Notes: a model not told the origin generated them from the sequence alone. A DNA stretch of 64,000 bases from Oceanibaculum nanhaiense (GCF_002148795.1 NZ_MPOB01000004.1:248001-312000), one strand, 5' to 3'. Numbered from the stretch's first letter, positions 40,237 through 49,603 are shown. Made by a program: numbers and translations.

Positions 40237-40598
40237 CGCCAGCATCCTTGTCGGCAAGAAAGAGAATAGACCAGGTTTCAAACCATCGGCTCATATTCGA
40301 CATCTTATCTCTTTGCTTTCTGGAATCTTCCTTAAACTAGCATTTGCGACTTGATTAAAAAGATAGAAATACGTTGAATGCTCGCCTTGTCTGCGCTTTT
40401 CGCTTTTCAGGCGACTGAATCCTTAGGTCCCGGTCCAGGACGGTAAGGAAACCTTAATAATCCCAATGCCAGCATGCATTGGAAAAAGCCTGCCTCGAAG
40501 CGGGCCGTTGAGATGAATCCAGCTTCCGGCACTCCCGGCAATCCTCCCCAGGTGCGCCGGGCTTGATCGTATTTTGCGCTTTTGCCCGGAGAATTCTC
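40237..40598. other. 362-bp divergent intergenic region, AT-richer than surroundings
   Basis: Holds the control region for the helical-protein gene (minus) and the chemoreceptor-like gene (plus). Its central part is unusually AT-rich for this genome. I see one clean inverted repeat (40463-40482) and no riboswitch, tRNA or coding frame of note. Promoter boxes could not be assigned with confidence. Confidence 0.6.
40463..40482. promoter_or_regulatory. Perfect 7-bp inverted repeat, possible operator
   Basis: CCAATGC (40463-40469), 6-bp spacer, GCATTGG (40476-40482). It lies about 117 bp upstream of the chemoreceptor-like gene start in an otherwise non-coding stretch. The symmetry suits a dimeric regulator; no binding protein can be named. 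Confidence 0.45.
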
Positions 40599-41669
40599 TT
40601 GATTGCGTTTCAGCAGAACCAAAAAAACAGCCTGGCCGCGGCCGACGATAACAAGCCAGAGCGGATTATCGAACTGACCTCCGATCTTGCGGCCCTGACG
40701 CGGGACAAGATCACGGCCATCCGGGCGATCACCAGCCGTACCAAGATCCTGGCGCTGAATGCGCTGATCGAGGCCAACCGCGCCGGCGAGGCGGGGCGCG
40801 GCTTCGCGGTGGTGGCCGGTGAGGTGAAGTCGGTATCGGGTGAGATCGAGATGATCTCCAACTCGCTGGAAAGCGAGCTGTCGCACAGGGTTGACGGGCT
40901 GCAGCGGCTGGGCAGCAATCTGGTCGATCACATGCGCGGCGACCGGCTTGTCGATCTGGCGCTGAACGCGGTGGAGCTGATCGACCGCAACCTCTACGAA
41001 CGCACCTGTGATGTGCGCTGGTGGGCGACCGACAGCGCCGTGGTCGATTGCGCGGCGGATGCCTCGGCGGAGCGTTGTTCCTACGCCGCCAAGCGGCTGG
41101 GCGTCATCCTGTCGGCCTATACGGTCTATCTCGACCTGTGGATCGCCGATCTGAACGGTCAGGTCATCGCCAATGGCCGGCCGGATTCCTACCATGTGAA
41201 AGGCACGGACGTGTCGCGCGAATCCTGGTTCCGGGACGCGCTGCACACCGCCACGGGCGATGATTACGCGGTGGCGGACATCGCCGCCTCGCCGCAGCTT
41301 GGCAACAGGCCGGTGGCAACCTATTCGGCGGCGATCCGCGAGGGCGGGGAAGCGCATGGCAAGGTGCTTGGCGTGCTGGGCATTCATTTCGACTGGGGCC
41401 CGCAGGCCGACGCCATCGTGAAGGGCGTACGCCTGACCCCGGAAGAGGGGGAGAACACGCGGGTTCTGCTGCTGGACAACCGCTTCCGGGTGATCGCGTC
41501 CTCGGACGGCAAGGGCATCCTGGCCGAGACGCTGCGGCTGAACACCGGCCAGGCGCGCAGCGGCCATTACCGCGACGAGGCAGGGGGCCGCGTCGGCTTC
41601 GCGCTGACGCCGGGCTACGAGACCTATGCCGGCCTCGGCTGGTATGGCTGCATCGTGCAGCGCACCTGA
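40599..41669 (+). CDS. Soluble MCP-like sensor: N-terminal signalling hairpin, C-terminal Cache domain
   Basis: A 356-residue protein. The conserved hairpin tip of chemoreceptors lies near the N-terminus ([19 protein letters not shown], about 58-76), flanked by only short helices. The C-terminal two-thirds looks like a Cache-type ligand domain ([48 protein letters not shown]). No membrane helix is visible, so it is cytosolic. Usual receptors have the sensor first and signalling module last. The TTG start has GGAGA 6 bp upstream; a longer start at 40563 is possible. Without adaptation regions it may talk to CheW or another partner. Confidence 0.75.
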   Translation: MIAFQQNQKNSLAAADDNKPERIIELTSDLAALTRDKITAIRAITSRTKILALNALIEANRAGEAGRGFAVVAGEVKSVSGEIEMISNSLESELSHRVDGLQRLGSNLVDHMRGDRLVDLALNAVELIDRNLYERTCDVRWWATDSAVVDCAADASAERCSYAAKRLGVILSAYTVYLDLWIADLNGQVIANGRPDSYHVKGTDVSRESWFRDALHTATGDDYAVADIAASPQLGNRPVATYSAAIREGGEAHGKVLGVLGIHFDWGPQADAIVKGVRLTPEEGENTRVLLLDNRFRVIASSDGKGILAETLRLNTGQARSGHYRDEAGGRVGFALTPGYETYAGLGWYGCIVQRT

Positions 41670-41688
41670 ACGTATTCCGGAGGGGGAA

Positions 41689-41763
41689 TGGTGGGCGGTA
41701 CTGGGATTGAACCAGTGACCCCACGCGTGTGAAGCGTGTGCTCTCCCGCTGAGCTAACCGCCC
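41689..41763 (-). tRNA. tRNA-Val (anticodon CAC), CCA encoded
   Basis: On the minus strand the sequence folds as a cloverleaf: acceptor GGGCGGT/ACCGCCC, D arm GCTC...GAGC, anticodon arm CACGC-TTCACAC-GCGTG with anticodon CAC, and a T arm with GGTTCAATCC. Discriminator A is followed by an encoded CCA. It reads GUG codons. Confidence 0.95.
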
Positions 41764-41847
41764 TTTAGGCCCGCCGCTTGGCGGCGGAGGGCCTTCGTAT
41801 AGGGCCCGTGCTTCCGGCTGTCAAGCGATGGCGTACTTCTTTGAGCC

Positions 41848-43137
41848 CTACAGGCTCGTCGGCTCGTCGGGGCCGCCCTGGCCTTCCTCGGCAAGGCTGC
41901 GGCCGGCGCGCCGGATGGTGCCGTTCAGCATGACCATGAAGCCGAACATCACGAACAGGATCACCCCGGCGAGATAGGGCAGGCTGGGGTCGATCTTGTA
42001 GAGCGGCATGGCGAAGACCGGCGAGATCACATGCCCGGCAGCGCCCGTTGCACCGACCAGCCCGGCCACCGATCCCTGCTCGTCCTGCCGCACCGACAGC
42101 GAGGCGGCGGCGGCGATGCCGGGGCGGGCGAGGCCGAAGGCCAGGCCGGAGATAACCAGCGCGAACACCAGCGGCCCGTAACTGTCGGCCAGCAGGAACA
42201 TGATATAGGCGGCGATACCGATGACGCAGCCGATGCGCATCAGGAACTGCGCCGACGGGTTCAGCCGCGGGATGATGACAAGCTGCGCCATCACCGCTGC
42301 CATGGCCGAGGCCATCAACCCGACGCCGACATACTGCACCGTCTCGGCGGCGGCCAGCCCCAGCACATCCATGAAATAGAAGGCGGCGGTCTGGATGGTC
42401 AGCGCCTGCACCGTGGTGATCATGATGCTGGCCAGCAGGAAGGGCCGCACGCGCCGGTCGAACGGGCTGAGCCGCGGCCGCATCGTCTGACCCTTGGGCT
42501 GGGTCTGCTCCGGCAGCATCAGATAGAGCGACACGGCGCTTGCCAGCGCCAGCAGGGCGATGCCGTAGAACGGCATCAGCAGGCCGAACACCACCAGCGC
42601 CGCACCGACGCCGGGGCCGATGGTCACGCCCAGGCTGAAGCCGGCATTCATGCCGGCCACGGCGCGCACGCGCTCCGCGCGGCTTGTCCGGTCGGCGACA
42701 TAGGCCTGGCCGGCGGCGATGGTACCCGATCCCAGCGCGCCATAGAGGATGCGCGACAGTACCAGCAGCACGACGGTGGGAACGACGGCCAGCCAGCCCC
42801 ACAGCGCCATCTGGATGACGAAGCCGAAGGCGGCGGTGGAGACGGCATAGGCGATCAGCCCGACCAGAATGACCGGGCGGCGGCCCCAGATATCGCTGCG
42901 CCGGCCCAGAATCGGCGAGCAGAACACCCAGAAGATCGCCGACACCATGAAGATCGCGCCGACATGGAATTCCGAGAATCCCAGCTCACGGGCGATCGGC
43001 GGCAGGTTGGCGAACATCAGTGACTGCCCCATGCCAAGGCAGGTCAGGCTGAAGAACAGCAGCTTGAAGGCGCGCTTGCGGGTTTCCGGCGACGAAGGCT
43101 GTCGTGGCTGGTCGGCGGTTTCTGGCGCGTCGCTCAT
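41848..43137 (-). CDS. MFS drug/metabolite exporter (DHA1-type)
   Basis: A 429-residue twelve-helix MFS protein. Motif A-like GRRSDIWGRRPVI and an early ILYGALGSGTIAAGQAYVADRT segment match TetA/DHA1 exporters. The ATG at 43137 overlaps the stop of the EamA gene upstream by 4 bp, so the two transporters are coupled; the longer frame is a shadow. It starts with a hydrophilic, Pro- and Arg-rich tail. The tRNA-Val gene lies 84 bp downstream on the same strand. The substrate is unknown. Confidence 0.86.
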   Translation of the reverse strand: MSDAPETADQPRQPSSPETRKRAFKLLFFSLTCLGMGQSLMFANLPPIARELGFSEFHVGAIFMVSAIFWVFCSPILGRRSDIWGRRPVILVGLIAYAVSTAAFGFVIQMALWGWLAVVPTVVLLVLSRILYGALGSGTIAAGQAYVADRTSRAERVRAVAGMNAGFSLGVTIGPGVGAALVVFGLLMPFYGIALLALASAVSLYLMLPEQTQPKGQTMRPRLSPFDRRVRPFLLASIMITTVQALTIQTAAFYFMDVLGLAAAETVQYVGVGLMASAMAAVMAQLVIIPRLNPSAQFLMRIGCVIGIAAYIMFLLADSYGPLVFALVISGLAFGLARPGIAAAASLSVRQDEQGSVAGLVGATGAAGHVISPVFAMPLYKIDPSLPYLAGVILFVMFGFMVMLNGTIRRAGRSLAEEGQGGPDEPTSL

Positions 43138-44051
43138 GCCGGCCGCCTCCGGCCGCCAAGGGCACCTTCGGTGCGGATCAGCAGGATGCCGATGGCGACC
43201 AGCACCATGCCAATGATGGCGGAGATGCCGAAGGTCTCGCCGAACATCAGCCAGGCCAGGATCGCGGTGAAGGGCGGCACCAGATAGAACAGGCTGGCGA
43301 CCTGCGAGGCCGCGCCGCGTTTGATCATCACATAGAGCAGGGTGGTCGCGCCGATCGACAGGATGATGGCCTGCCAGGCCAGCGCGAATACGAATTCGCC
43401 GGTCCAGTGCACCACATTCGTCTCGAACAGCAGCGCCCCAAGCCCGAAGGCGAAGATGACGGTGACGAACTGCACGCAATTGCCGCCGACGACATCGACG
43501 CCGTGGCAGTATTTCTTCTGGTAGAGCGTGCCCAGCGTGATGGCGAGCAGGCTGGCCACGGCATAGAGCGTCGCCCAGGCGGCATCGGCGCTGGCGGTAT
43601 CGATCTTCTCTGCGATGACGGCGGCCACGCCGGCCAGGCCGAACAGCAGGCCGAGCCATTGCCTGCGAGTGACCTTCTCGCCCAGCATCGGGCCGGCCAG
43701 CGCCGCTGTCAGGATCGGCTGCGCGCTGACGATCAAGGCGGCAACGCCAGCCTGAACACCGTTATGGATGGCGATGAACACGCCGCCGAGATAGACGCCC
43801 TGCACCAGCAGGCCGACCAGCGCGACATGCTTGATCTCGTGCCGTTTCGGCCAGCTGATTTTCAGCATCAGGGCAATCGGCACCAGCAGCGCCGCCGCCA
43901 GCACGAAACGCAGCAGCAGATAGGTCAGCGGTTCGGCATAGGGCAGGCCGAATTTCGCGCCGACGAAGCCGGTACTCCACAGGAAGGTGAAGAGCAGCGG
44001 CGACAGGGCGATCCAGACGGTTTGCGTGCGGCTGGCGGGGGAAGGCGGCAT
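43134..44051 (-). CDS. EamA/DMT-superfamily transporter (RhaT-like)
   Basis: A 305-residue protein with ten helices in two EamA repeats; landmarks are FTFLWSTGFVGAKFGLPYAEP near the N-terminus and MLGEKVTRRQWLGLLFGLAG in the middle. It is not closely related to the EamA pair at 7.5-9.4 kb. It overlaps the MFS gene by 4 bp, giving a two-pump operon. Such proteins export amino acids or other metabolites; the neighbouring transsulfuration operon raises amino-acid efflux as a possibility, but this is a guess. Confidence 0.85.
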   Translation of the reverse strand: MPPSPASRTQTVWIALSPLLFTFLWSTGFVGAKFGLPYAEPLTYLLLRFVLAAALLVPIALMLKISWPKRHEIKHVALVGLLVQGVYLGGVFIAIHNGVQAGVAALIVSAQPILTAALAGPMLGEKVTRRQWLGLLFGLAGVAAVIAEKIDTASADAAWATLYAVASLLAITLGTLYQKKYCHGVDVVGGNCVQFVTVIFAFGLGALLFETNVVHWTGEFVFALAWQAIILSIGATTLLYVMIKRGAASQVASLFYLVPPFTAILAWLMFGETFGISAIIGMVLVAIGILLIRTEGALGGRRRPA

Positions 44052-44147
44052 TGGCGTTGAATCTATGGATACGGGCGGTGGTTCAGTAAGAACCCGCTTC
44101 GCAGCTTCCGCAACCGCCTTCTGTGCGTTTCAGCTATGACAGCAACC

Positions 44148-45317
44148 CTACGCCAGCGCTGTCTCCAGATCGGCCAGCAGGTCCGCCAGATCCTCGACGC
44201 CGACGGAGAGCCGCACCAGCCCGTCGGAGATGCCGAGTTCGGCGCGCACCTCCGGCGGGATCGAGGCGTGGGTCATGATCGCCGGATGCTCGATCAGGCT
44301 CTCGACGCCGCCCAGGCTCTCGGCCAGGGCGAACAGCTTCGTGCGTTCTAGGAAGCGCCGGCTCTCATCCAGCCCGCCCTTGATGACCGCGGTGACAATG
44401 CCGCCGAAGCCGCCAATCATCTGGCGCTTGGCGAGCTCGTGCTGCGGATGGCTGGCAAGCCCCGGATAAATCACCTTCTCGATCTTCGGATGCGCCTCCA
44501 GCCATTGCGCGATGGCCAGCGCGTTGGCGCAATGCCGCTCCATGCGTAGATGCAGCGTCTTCAGTCCGCGCAGTGCCAGGAAGCTGTCGAACGGGCCGGC
44601 GACCGAGCCGATGGCGTTCTGCAGATAGGCGAGAGGCTGGCGGAGCGGGCTGCCCTCGCGCACCACGGCGATGCCGCCCACCATGTCGGAATGGCCATTC
44701 AGGTACTTGGTCATCGAATGGATGACGATATCGAAACCGTGATCCAGCGGCTTCTGCACATAAGGCGAGGCGAAGGTGTTGTCGGCCACGGCAATCAGCT
44801 TGTGCTTTTTGGCAATGGCGGCAATCGCCTGCAGATCGACCAGCCGGAGCATCGGGTTGGTCGGGCTTTCGACCCAGACCATCTTCGTGTTTGGCTTGAT
44901 CGCGGCTTCCAGCGCCGCCGGGTCGGACAGGTTCACGAAGGAGAATTCCAGCCCGGAAGAGCGCTTGCGCACATTTTCGAACAGACGGTAGGAGCCGCCA
45001 TAGAGATCGTCCATGGCGGTGACATGGCTGCCGCTGTCCAGCAGCTCCAGAACCGTGCCCATGGCAGCGAGGCCCGAGGCGAAGGCGAAGCCGGCCTCGC
45101 CATTCTCCAGATCGGCGACGCAGGCTTCCAGCGCCATCCGGGTCGGGTTCTGGCTGCGCGAATATTCATAGCCCTTATGCACGCCGGGGCTCTGCTGCAC
45201 ATAGGTCGAGGTGGCGTAGATCGGCACCATGATGGCGCCGGTCGTCGGGTCCGGCTCCTGGCCGGCATGGATGGCGCGCGTGCCGAAGCCGGCGCGGTTG
45301 GTCTTGTTCTGGGTCAT
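44148..45317 (-). CDS. Cystathionine gamma-lyase/gamma-synthase family PLP enzyme
   Basis: A 389-residue Cys/Met-metabolism PLP enzyme. The Schiff-base Lys is in HSMTKYLNGHSD (near residue 208), with ESPTNPMLRLVD and the N-terminal YSRSQNPTR segment. It follows the cystathionine beta-synthase gene by 3 bp, which favours gamma-lyase in reverse transsulfuration (cystathionine to cysteine, 2-oxobutyrate and ammonia). Gamma-synthase activity cannot be excluded by sequence. Together they would let the cell make cysteine from homocysteine. An additional family member, metZ, lies at 61-62 kb. Confidence 0.9.
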   Translation of the reverse strand: MTQNKTNRAGFGTRAIHAGQEPDPTTGAIMVPIYATSTYVQQSPGVHKGYEYSRSQNPTRMALEACVADLENGEAGFAFASGLAAMGTVLELLDSGSHVTAMDDLYGGSYRLFENVRKRSSGLEFSFVNLSDPAALEAAIKPNTKMVWVESPTNPMLRLVDLQAIAAIAKKHKLIAVADNTFASPYVQKPLDHGFDIVIHSMTKYLNGHSDMVGGIAVVREGSPLRQPLAYLQNAIGSVAGPFDSFLALRGLKTLHLRMERHCANALAIAQWLEAHPKIEKVIYPGLASHPQHELAKRQMIGGFGGIVTAVIKGGLDESRRFLERTKLFALAESLGGVESLIEHPAIMTHASIPPEVRAELGISDGLVRLSVGVEDLADLLADLETALA

Positions 45318-45320
45318 GAT

Positions 45321-46691
45321 TCAGGCCACCGATTGACGGAGATGATTGATGAGATCGACCTTGGTGATCAGGCCGAGGAATTTACTGCCTTCGACGACGA
45401 TGGCGACATGGTCCTGGCGGAAGATCGGGATCAGGTCGGGGATTTTCGCGGTCGGCGCCAGGGTTTCCAGCCGGCTGGTCATGGCGCCCCGGACCGGGGA
45501 TTTGAAGCATTCCGGATTGTCGTGGGTTGCCAGCAGCAGATCGCTTTCATCGAGGATGCCGACGATGCGGTCATTCTCCAGCACCGGCAATTGCGAGATG
45601 TCGTAGAGCCGCATCCGGCCATAGGCGGTCAGCAGCGTATCGCCCGGCTCAACGCTGATCACCTCGCCCTTCGGGGCCTGACGGCTGATCAGGTCGCGCA
45701 GGTCACCGGTCTGCTCGCGGGCAGTCAGCCCCTGATCCTGCAGCCAGAAATCATTATAGGCCTTGGAGAGATACTTGTTGCCGCTGTCGCAGACGAAGGT
45801 GACGACGCGCTTCGGCGTGGTCTGTGCGCGGCAGTAGCGCAGGGCGGCGGCGATCAGCGTGCCCGACGAGGTGCCGGCCAATATGCCTTCCTTAATCAGT
45901 AGCTCGCGCACCGTGGCGAAGGCTTCGGTATCGTCCACCGTGATGGCCGTGCTGACCAGATCGAGGTCGCAATTCGGCGGAATGAAATCCTCGCCGATGC
46001 CCTCGACCAGCCAGGAGCCGGCCTCGCCGACATGGCCGGAGCGGGTGGCCTCGGCCAGGATCGAGCCTTTGGGATCGGCCAGCACCATCTCAACCTTGGG
46101 GGCGGCCTTGCGGAAGAACCGCCCCAGGCCGGTCAGCGTACCACCGGAGCCGACGCCGCAGACCATGGCGTCCATGTCGCCCTCCATCTGCGCCCAGATT
46201 TCCGGGCCGGTGCCGGTTTCGTGCGCCAGTGGATTGGCCGGGTTGGCAAACTGGTTCATCCAGTAGCCGCCGGGAACCTCCTTCTCCAGCCGCTCCGCCA
46301 TGTCCTGGTAATAGGCCGGATGGCCACGCCCGACATCGGACCGGGTCATGACGATCTCGGTACCCAGCGCGCGCAGATGGTTGATCTTCTCCTGGCTCAT
46401 CTTGTCCGGGATGACCAGCAGCAGCTTGTAGCCCTTCTGCGCCGCGACCAGCGCCAGGCCGAGGCCGGTATTGCCGGCGGTCGCCTCGATCAGCGTGGTC
46501 TTGCCCGGCGTGATCTTGCCCGCGCGTTCCGCCGCCTCGATCATCGACAGGCCGATGCGGTCCTTGATCGACCCGCCGGGATTCTGGCTCTCCAGCTTCA
46601 GGAACAGCCGGCACGGGCCTGTATCCAGGCGGGTGACTTCCAGCATCGGCGTGTTGCCGATCAGCGTGAGGACCGATTGCGGGGCGGGCAT
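45321..46691 (-). CDS. Cystathionine beta-synthase with C-terminal CBS-domain pair
   Basis: A 456-residue PLP fold-type II enzyme. The PLP Lys is in NPGGSIKDRIG (about residue 43), the PLP-phosphate loop is GVGSGGTLTG, and the asparagine loop TAGNTG follows. The C-terminal 120 residues are two CBS motifs (VISVEPGDTLLTAYGRM, AIVVEGSKFLGLI) that bind adenosyl ligands; in mammals they bind SAM and activate the enzyme. No haem domain is present. It condenses serine and homocysteine to cystathionine. The AT-rich leader (46692-46770) holds no SAM-II element. It is likely one transcript with the gamma-lyase gene. Confidence 0.92.
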   Translation of the reverse strand: MPAPQSVLTLIGNTPMLEVTRLDTGPCRLFLKLESQNPGGSIKDRIGLSMIEAAERAGKITPGKTTLIEATAGNTGLGLALVAAQKGYKLLLVIPDKMSQEKINHLRALGTEIVMTRSDVGRGHPAYYQDMAERLEKEVPGGYWMNQFANPANPLAHETGTGPEIWAQMEGDMDAMVCGVGSGGTLTGLGRFFRKAAPKVEMVLADPKGSILAEATRSGHVGEAGSWLVEGIGEDFIPPNCDLDLVSTAITVDDTEAFATVRELLIKEGILAGTSSGTLIAAALRYCRAQTTPKRVVTFVCDSGNKYLSKAYNDFWLQDQGLTAREQTGDLRDLISRQAPKGEVISVEPGDTLLTAYGRMRLYDISQLPVLENDRIVGILDESDLLLATHDNPECFKSPVRGAMTSRLETLAPTAKIPDLIPIFRQDHVAIVVEGSKFLGLITKVDLINHLRQSVA

Positions 46692-46772
46692 ATAATAATC
46701 CTGAATTTATTTGTGAATTATAAAAATCACTCACACATGACTGTAAATTGTATCTGGCCTTATCCGGTCAAG

Positions 46773-46836
46773 GAAAAAAGAAACCCCGGCCCGAAAACCG
46801 CCCATCGAAAATCAAGGGTGCGGCATCGGACCGGGG
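46773..46836 (-). terminator. Intrinsic terminator after the ABC operon
   Basis: On the minus strand the arms CCCCGGTCCG (46827-46836) and CGGGCCGGGG (46784-46793) pair with one mismatch, with a long loop of about 33 bases, followed by TTTCTTTTTT. It separates the ABC transporter operon from cystathionine beta-synthase. Confidence 0.7.
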
Positions 46837-46866
46837 CAGGAAAGGAACAGGGGAGGAGGGAAGGGG

Positions 46867-47592
46867 TTACGACAGGTCCAGTGCCTGGACGATCTTTTCC
46901 TTCCATTGCTGAAAGGCCAGCTCGGTGCGGGCGCGTGGGCGCGGCAGGTCGAGCGCGAATTCGGCATGGATATGGCCGGGATTGCCGCGCATCACCACGA
47001 TGCGGTCGCTCAAGGCCACCGCCTCCTCGACATCGTGGGTGACGAACACCATGGTGAAGCGCTCCTCGCGCCACAGCTCCAGCAGATGGTCCTGCAATTG
47101 CAGTCGGGTGAAGCTGTCGAGCGCGCTGAACGGCTCATCCAGCAGCAGGATGGAGGGGCGGCGCACCAGCGCGCGGGCAATTGCCACGCGTTGCGCCATG
47201 CCGCCGGACAGCTGGCGCGGATAGGCCAGCGCGAAATCGGCCAGCCCGACCTTCGCCAGCACATCCGCGATCTTGCGGTCCTGCGTCGCCTTGTCCTCAT
47301 CCTTCAGGGCAAAGCGGACATTATCGGCCACACTCAGCCAGGGCATCAGCCGGGCTTCCTGGAACACCATGCCGATTTCCGGGTGCGGGCCGTTGACCGG
47401 ATCGCCGTCGATAGCGACGCGGCCATGGCTGGCGCTTTCCAGCCCGGAGAGGATGCGCAGCAGCGTGGACTTCCCGCAGCCCGAGGTGCCGACGAGGCTG
47501 ACGATTTCCGACTGGTCGATGGCCAGATCGACATCGTTCAGCGCGATCACGCCATTCGGGAAGTGCTTGGCGAGACTATCGATTGCGAGCAT
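46867..47592 (-). CDS. NitT/TauT-type ABC transporter ATPase (SsuB/TauB-like)
   Basis: A 241-residue ABC ATPase. Walker A is GTSGCGKST (about 36-44), the signature LSGGMAQRVAIARAL and Walker B ILLLDEPFSALD are intact, and the His switch lies in VFVTHDVEEAV. It powers import with the membrane partner whose gene overlaps its start by 17 bp. Sequence resembles nitrate/sulfonate/taurine importers. The SAM-II switch at the head of the operon points to a sulfur substrate. A terminator follows. Confidence 0.92.
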   Translation of the reverse strand: MLAIDSLAKHFPNGVIALNDVDLAIDQSEIVSLVGTSGCGKSTLLRILSGLESASHGRVAIDGDPVNGPHPEIGMVFQEARLMPWLSVADNVRFALKDEDKATQDRKIADVLAKVGLADFALAYPRQLSGGMAQRVAIARALVRRPSILLLDEPFSALDSFTRLQLQDHLLELWREERFTMVFVTHDVEEAVALSDRIVVMRGNPGHIHAEFALDLPRPRARTELAFQQWKEKIVQALDLS

Positions 47593-48466
47593 GGGAGGCT
47601 CCCTTCATATCGCCGAAACCGTCCTGCCAGGCGAGGAACGGGCGCGCCGAGGCGGCCAGAATGGCATCGGTCAGCTTGCCGGCGATGGCGAACAGGATGA
47701 GGCTGGCGACGATCACCGCCGGGCGGCCGGTCATCTGGCCATCGACCATCAGATAGCCGAGGCCCTCGCTCGCCCCCATCAGCTCAGCGGCGATGACGAA
47801 CATCCAGCCCAGCGCCAGACCGGCGCGCAGGCCCACCACATAGGAGGGCAGGGTGGCCGGCAGCAGCACCCGGCGGACCAGATCCAGCCGGCTGAAGCGG
47901 TTCAGCTTCGCCACTTCCACCAGCTTGCGGTCAACGCCCTGAATGCCCTCGACCAGATTCAGATAGATCGGGAAGAAAACGCCGACCGCGATCAGCGTTA
48001 CCTTGGAGGCCTCGAAAATGCCGAACCACAGGATGAACAGCGGCACCCAGGCCAGCGAGGGCACCGCCTTCAGCGCCTGCAGCGTGGGATCGAGCAGCTC
48101 CCGCGTGGTGCGGGAATAGCCGGTCAGCGCGCCCAGCAGCGTCGCCGCCGCGGTGCCGGCGAGGAAGCCGAAGAACACCCGGGTCAGCGTGACGCCGATA
48201 TGGCTGGTCAGCTCGCCGCTGGCCCACAGGGCGGAGATTTCCGCCAGCACCGCTTCCGGGCTGGGCACCAGATTGGGCGCGAACACGCCGGTCCAGGACA
48301 GCGCCGCCCAGCCCGCCAGCAGCAGGGCCGGGACGATCAGCCCCTTGGTGCCGGCAAGTGCCGCCAGCGGATGCCGCCGGCGCGCCCCAACGACGGCTCC
48401 AGCGGCAGCCCCCGAGGGGACTGCCGCCGTATTCGCCGTGTCGCGGTCATAGACCTCGGCGGTCAT
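47576..48466 (-). CDS. NitT/TauT-type ABC transporter permease (SsuC/TauC-like)
   Basis: A 296-residue membrane protein with six predicted helices and the ATPase-contact EAA loop (ELMGASEGLGYLMVDGQ). The N-terminal part has a hydrophilic tail before the first helix. It overlaps the substrate-binding-protein gene upstream by 4 bp and the ATPase gene by 17 bp, so the three are one transcription unit. The transported substrate is probably an organosulfur compound, on regulatory grounds. Confidence 0.92.
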   Translation of the reverse strand: MTAEVYDRDTANTAAVPSGAAAGAVVGARRRHPLAALAGTKGLIVPALLLAGWAALSWTGVFAPNLVPSPEAVLAEISALWASGELTSHIGVTLTRVFFGFLAGTAAATLLGALTGYSRTTRELLDPTLQALKAVPSLAWVPLFILWFGIFEASKVTLIAVGVFFPIYLNLVEGIQGVDRKLVEVAKLNRFSRLDLVRRVLLPATLPSYVVGLRAGLALGWMFVIAAELMGASEGLGYLMVDGQMTGRPAVIVASLILFAIAGKLTDAILAASARPFLAWQDGFGDMKGASHARNR

Positions 48467-49470
48467 CGCTGCGCCGCCTGCTGCCGGTTGACGCGCTGGA
48501 TGTACTGGTCGTCGATCAGGTCGGCGACCAGCGCCGGCACGTCGGTATCGGGTTTCAGCACGCCGATCTCCTTCAGCACGGTGCCGGCGGCGGTCAGTGC
48601 CTTGCGGTGCTCCTCGCCAATCACCGGGTTGGTGAGGTCGGTGCGCTCGCCCAGCTGCTTCCGGGCGATCTCGTCCTCGACCTTCGCGGCCTTCACCAGG
48701 TAGGAGCGCAGCTCGTCCGGGTTCTCCAGGGAATATTTGCGGGCGCGCTCATAGACTTTCAGCAGCCGCTCGACGATCTCCGGGTTCTCCGTCGCGAAAT
48801 CCTCGCGGACATTCAGCACGCCATAGGTGTTCAGCGCCGGGTCGCGGTGGAACAGCCGGGCGCCTTCCTGCAGCTCATGCTTGGCCATGTGCGGGTCGAG
48901 GCCGGCCCAGGCATCGACCTGGCCGCTGACCAGCGCGCGCCCGCCATCGGGGTGCTGCAGCAGCACCGGCTTGATGTCCTTCTCGGTCAGGCCGGCCTGG
49001 TTCAGCGCCTGCAGCAGGAACAGATGCGGGTCGGTGCCGCGGGTCACGGCGACGCGCTTGCCCTTCAGGTCGGCGACGGATTTGATGCCGCTGTCCTTGC
49101 CGGTGACCAGCGCCGTCCATTCCGGGCGAGAATAGATGTAGATCGCCTTGATCGGGTTGCCGTTGGCCTTGCCGACCAGCGCCGCGCCGCCGGCAGTAGA
49201 GCCGAACTGGATGGAGCCGCCATTCAGGTATTCCAGCGCCTTGTTGGAGCCGAGGCTCAGCACCCAGCGGACATCGATGCCGTCCTTCTTGAACTCCTCC
49301 TCGACCCAGCCCTTGTCCTTCAGCAGCAGGCTGACCGGATTGTAATAGGCATAGTCGAGGCCGATGCGGTCGGGAGCGGCCTGTGCGGCGCCCGCCCCGA
49401 CTGTCAGGGCGATTGCGGCGGCGGCAAGCGTGCCGAGCTGAAAGGTGCGGCGGGTGATCTTGATGGTCAT
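48463..49470 (-). CDS. NitT/TauT-type ABC transporter periplasmic substrate-binding protein
   Basis: A 335-residue protein. The N-terminus has a twin-arginine-like signal (ITRRTFQLG, followed by a hydrophobic stretch and AQA cleavage near residue 34), so it is exported, perhaps by Tat. The mature part matches aliphatic-sulfonate/nitrate binding proteins (IQFGSTAGGAALVGKANGNP, KGKRVAVTRGTDPH). The start at 49470 has GGAGAG just upstream; the longer frame runs into the riboswitch leader. Its leader carries a SAM-II aptamer and terminator, so synthesis should stop when SAM is plentiful. A sulfur source such as a sulfonate or methionine-related compound is the best guess. Confidence 0.9.
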   Translation of the reverse strand: MTIKITRRTFQLGTLAAAAIALTVGAGAAQAAPDRIGLDYAYYNPVSLLLKDKGWVEEEFKKDGIDVRWVLSLGSNKALEYLNGGSIQFGSTAGGAALVGKANGNPIKAIYIYSRPEWTALVTGKDSGIKSVADLKGKRVAVTRGTDPHLFLLQALNQAGLTEKDIKPVLLQHPDGGRALVSGQVDAWAGLDPHMAKHELQEGARLFHRDPALNTYGVLNVREDFATENPEIVERLLKVYERARKYSLENPDELRSYLVKAAKVEDEIARKQLGERTDLTNPVIGEEHRKALTAAGTVLKEIGVLKPDTDVPALVADLIDDQYIQRVNRQQAAQR

Positions 49471-49557
49471 CTTGCTCTCCTTCGTGTGCGCCGGTTTTCC
49501 GGTCGCAGGTAAGGAGGCTCGGAAGAGTGGGGTGTCCGACTGGTCTTCGGCCAAGGC

Positions 49558-49594
49558 AAAAAAATATCCGCCTCGGCTCCAGAGCCGGGCGGAT
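49558..49594 (-). terminator. Riboswitch-controlled intrinsic terminator of the ABC operon
   Basis: On the minus strand, arms ATCCGCC and GGCGGAT with an inner GGCTC/GAGCC-type helix, then ATTTTTTT. The bases just 5' of it (AGAGCGGGCG, 3' side of the aptamer) can pair with the terminator's 5' arm (CGCCCGGCTCT, one bulge), which would form an antiterminator when SAM is absent. Confidence 0.85.
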
Positions 49595-49603
49595 TCGCCC
49601 GCT

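Noticed and set aside
46692-46866. Search for a SAM-II switch upstream of cystathionine beta-synthase
   Set aside because: Only an AT-rich leader and the ABC-operon terminator were found.
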